A stretch of 51,098 nucleotides of DNA from Alphaproteobacteria bacterium (lineage in GTDB: Bacteria; Pseudomonadota; Alphaproteobacteria; RF32; CAG-239): positions 1 through 51,098 of the forward strand of contig JAFUSU010000027.1 of NCBI GenBank assembly GCA_017467515.1. Direction: 5' to 3'. Under the pieces are notes generated by a model. That model was given only the letters and a program-made list of their open reading frames with translations. It was not told the DNA's origin and searched no databases. Positions 49,929-51,098 of the stretch are shown here, piece by piece. Position numbers and translations under genes: made by a program. The stretch's first letter is position 1. Each line of letters opens with the position of its first letter.

Positions 49929-51098
49929 CTATTTTTGAGTATAAATTCCCAAGGCCTTTACTAAATCAACCGCTCTTGATAACTGGTAATCCTGATCAAG
50001 CTCACTGTCTTTTTTAGTTTTATCAGCTGATTTTGTATCCGGCAAAGTATCATTTTTAAGAGCATTCTTTAATTCGGCTTCACTGCGTTCATACTCATTT
50101 TCAATAACTTCAACTTTTGCGGGTTTTACTAAGACATCAGGTTCGATTCCCTTTGCTTGGATTGAGCGTCCTGACGGCGTGTAGTAACGAGCGGTTGTGA
50201 TACGCATTGCACCATATTTAGCCAAAGGAATCAGTGTTTGAACAGAACCTTTACCGAAAGATTTTTCACCTAAAATAACAGCACGTTTATGATCTTGCAA
50301 AGCACCGGCAACAATTTCAGATGCTGATGCGGAACCGTCATTAATCATCACGACGATAGGTAAACCATTGAGAACATCACCTTCTTTTGCTGAATATTTG
50401 ATGTTATCTTCTTCATTGCGGGAACGTGTAGAAACGATTTCTCCTTTATCCAAAAACAAATCAGATACGGCAATGGCCTGATCCAGCAACCCTCCCGGAT
50501 TATTTCTTAAGTCCAAGACCAAACCTTTTGCCTTATTACCAAGTTTCTTTTGAGCTTGTTCAATGGCTTTGGAAACCATAACATCAACTTCCTCATTAAA
50601 AGAGGAAATACGAACATAAATAACATCATCAGATTTAATATCATTTTTAACGGACTGAATTTTAATTTCATCCCGTTTTAAAGTAACATCAAACGGTTTC
50701 TCGTTTGGTCTGCGAATTTGTAATTTTACTTTTGTCCCTAACTTTCCGCGCATTTTGCTGACAGCTTCATCCAAAGTCATTCCCATAACCTGCTCGCCAT
50801 CAATGGCTGTAATATAATCTCCGGGCTTAATTCCCGCTTTTTGTGCCGGATTACCATCAATCGGAGAAACAACTTTAACAACACCGCCTTCCATAGTAAC
50901 TTCTATGCCCAAGCCACCGAATTTACCTTTTGTTTGCTCAGTCATATATTTGAAACTTTTTGCATCTAAGTAGCTGGAGTGTGGATCCAAAGAAGATAGC
51001 ATTCCATTAATAGCCGCCTCAATCAACTTTTTATCCGTAACTTCTTCAACGTATGATGTTTTGGTTTTTTCCATAACATCACCAAACAAATTAAGAAG
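49929..51098 (-). CDS. ctpA: C-terminal processing protease CtpA (partial, 5' end outside window)
   Basis: 390 codons are visible; the frame stays open to the right edge, so the signal peptide and about 60 residues lie beyond it. The S41 family order is clear: NGMLSSLDPHSSYLD, a PDZ domain (KGKFGGLGIEVTME, then SPIDGNPAQKAGIKPGD), and the tail-specific protease core with LDLRNNPGGLLDQA. The catalytic serine is in NDGSASASEI and the lysine in LGEKSFGKGSVQTL. It is a periplasmic serine protease that trims envelope proteins. It stands upstream of the deacetylase and rppH on the minus strand. The TTG at 51089 is not the start. Confidence 0.93.
   Translation of the reverse strand, partial: LLNLFGDVMEKTKTSYVEEVTDKKLIEAAINGMLSSLDPHSSYLDAKSFKYMTEQTKGKFGGLGIEVTMEGGVVKVVSPIDGNPAQKAGIKPGDYITAIDGEQVMGMTLDEAVSKMRGKLGTKVKLQIRRPNEKPFDVTLKRDEIKIQSVKNDIKSDDVIYVRISSFNEEVDVMVSKAIEQAQKKLGNKAKGLVLDLRNNPGGLLDQAIAVSDLFLDKGEIVSTRSRNEEDNIKYSAKEGDVLNGLPIVVMINDGSASASEIVAGALQDHKRAVILGEKSFGKGSVQTLIPLAKYGAMRITTARYYTPSGRSIQAKGIEPDVLVKPAKVEVIENEYERSEAELKNALKNDTLPDTKSADKTKKDSELDQDYQLSRAVDLVKALGIYTQK

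Noticed and set aside
1..51098. CRISPR array
   Set aside because: No regularly spaced short repeats and no cas-like genes were seen.

Overview
The window looks like a low-GC alphaproteobacterial chromosome, probably from a host- or gut-associated lineage. This is inferred from gene content and neighbourhoods: secE-nusG, a DUF2066 protein beside an AI-2E/PerM permease, an mraY-ftsW-murG-murB-ftsQ-ftsA block, and rppH next to a divergent polysaccharide deacetylase and ctpA. No rRNA is present to place it. About 1-25.4 kb is AT-rich accessory DNA. About 25.9-51.1 kb is ordinary chromosome.

Accessory half. A 35-bp sequence at 1-35 recurs exactly, in the same orientation, at 22421-22455. Copy 1 leads into a degenerate serine-invertase homologue and then a glycan operon (690-11014). 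That operon encodes an RgpF-like protein, a GT2-GT4 fusion, a 1446-aa four-domain fusion (GT4, FrhB-type iron-sulfur, pyruvyltransferase, GT2) and a complete GDP-D-glycero-D-manno-heptose pathway. Copy 2 lies between a divergently oriented, intact Mpi-type serine invertase (21632-22225) and a second glycan operon (22457-25375). The second operon begins with a 5'-truncated GT2 fused to a GT11 fucosyltransferase-like domain. The arrangement suggests that surface-glycan operons are swapped, excised or inverted at the repeat.

Between the glycan operons is a mobile/defence region (about 11.5-22.2 kb). It holds a small-gene module repeated at 25.44-25.90 kb, an AbiE toxin-antitoxin pair, an HUH-type Rep-like protein near an inverted repeat, and three large-serine-recombinase relatives of which only one is complete. 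It also holds a three-gene operon (P-loop kinase-like, PIN-GNAT-PUA-like fusion, ASCH) that resembles an undescribed RNA-targeting or defence system. Copies of one terminator-like hairpin sit beside several of these genes.

Core half. On the minus strand are a secreted hypothetical protein, a cupin and rfbB. Next come secE-nusG, mscL with a zinc ribbon, and a beta-barrel protein. A pta gene follows with two tandem acetate kinase genes, then a DUF2066 protein and an AI-2E-type permease. The division/cell-wall cluster lacks murD, murC, ddl and ftsZ at their usual places. A periplasmic flavodoxin and a DXS-like enzyme are followed by pyrE and pyrF of apparent Bacteroidota type, tRNA-Arg(ACG), a coiled-coil lipoprotein, rppH, the deacetylase and ctpA, which runs off the right edge.
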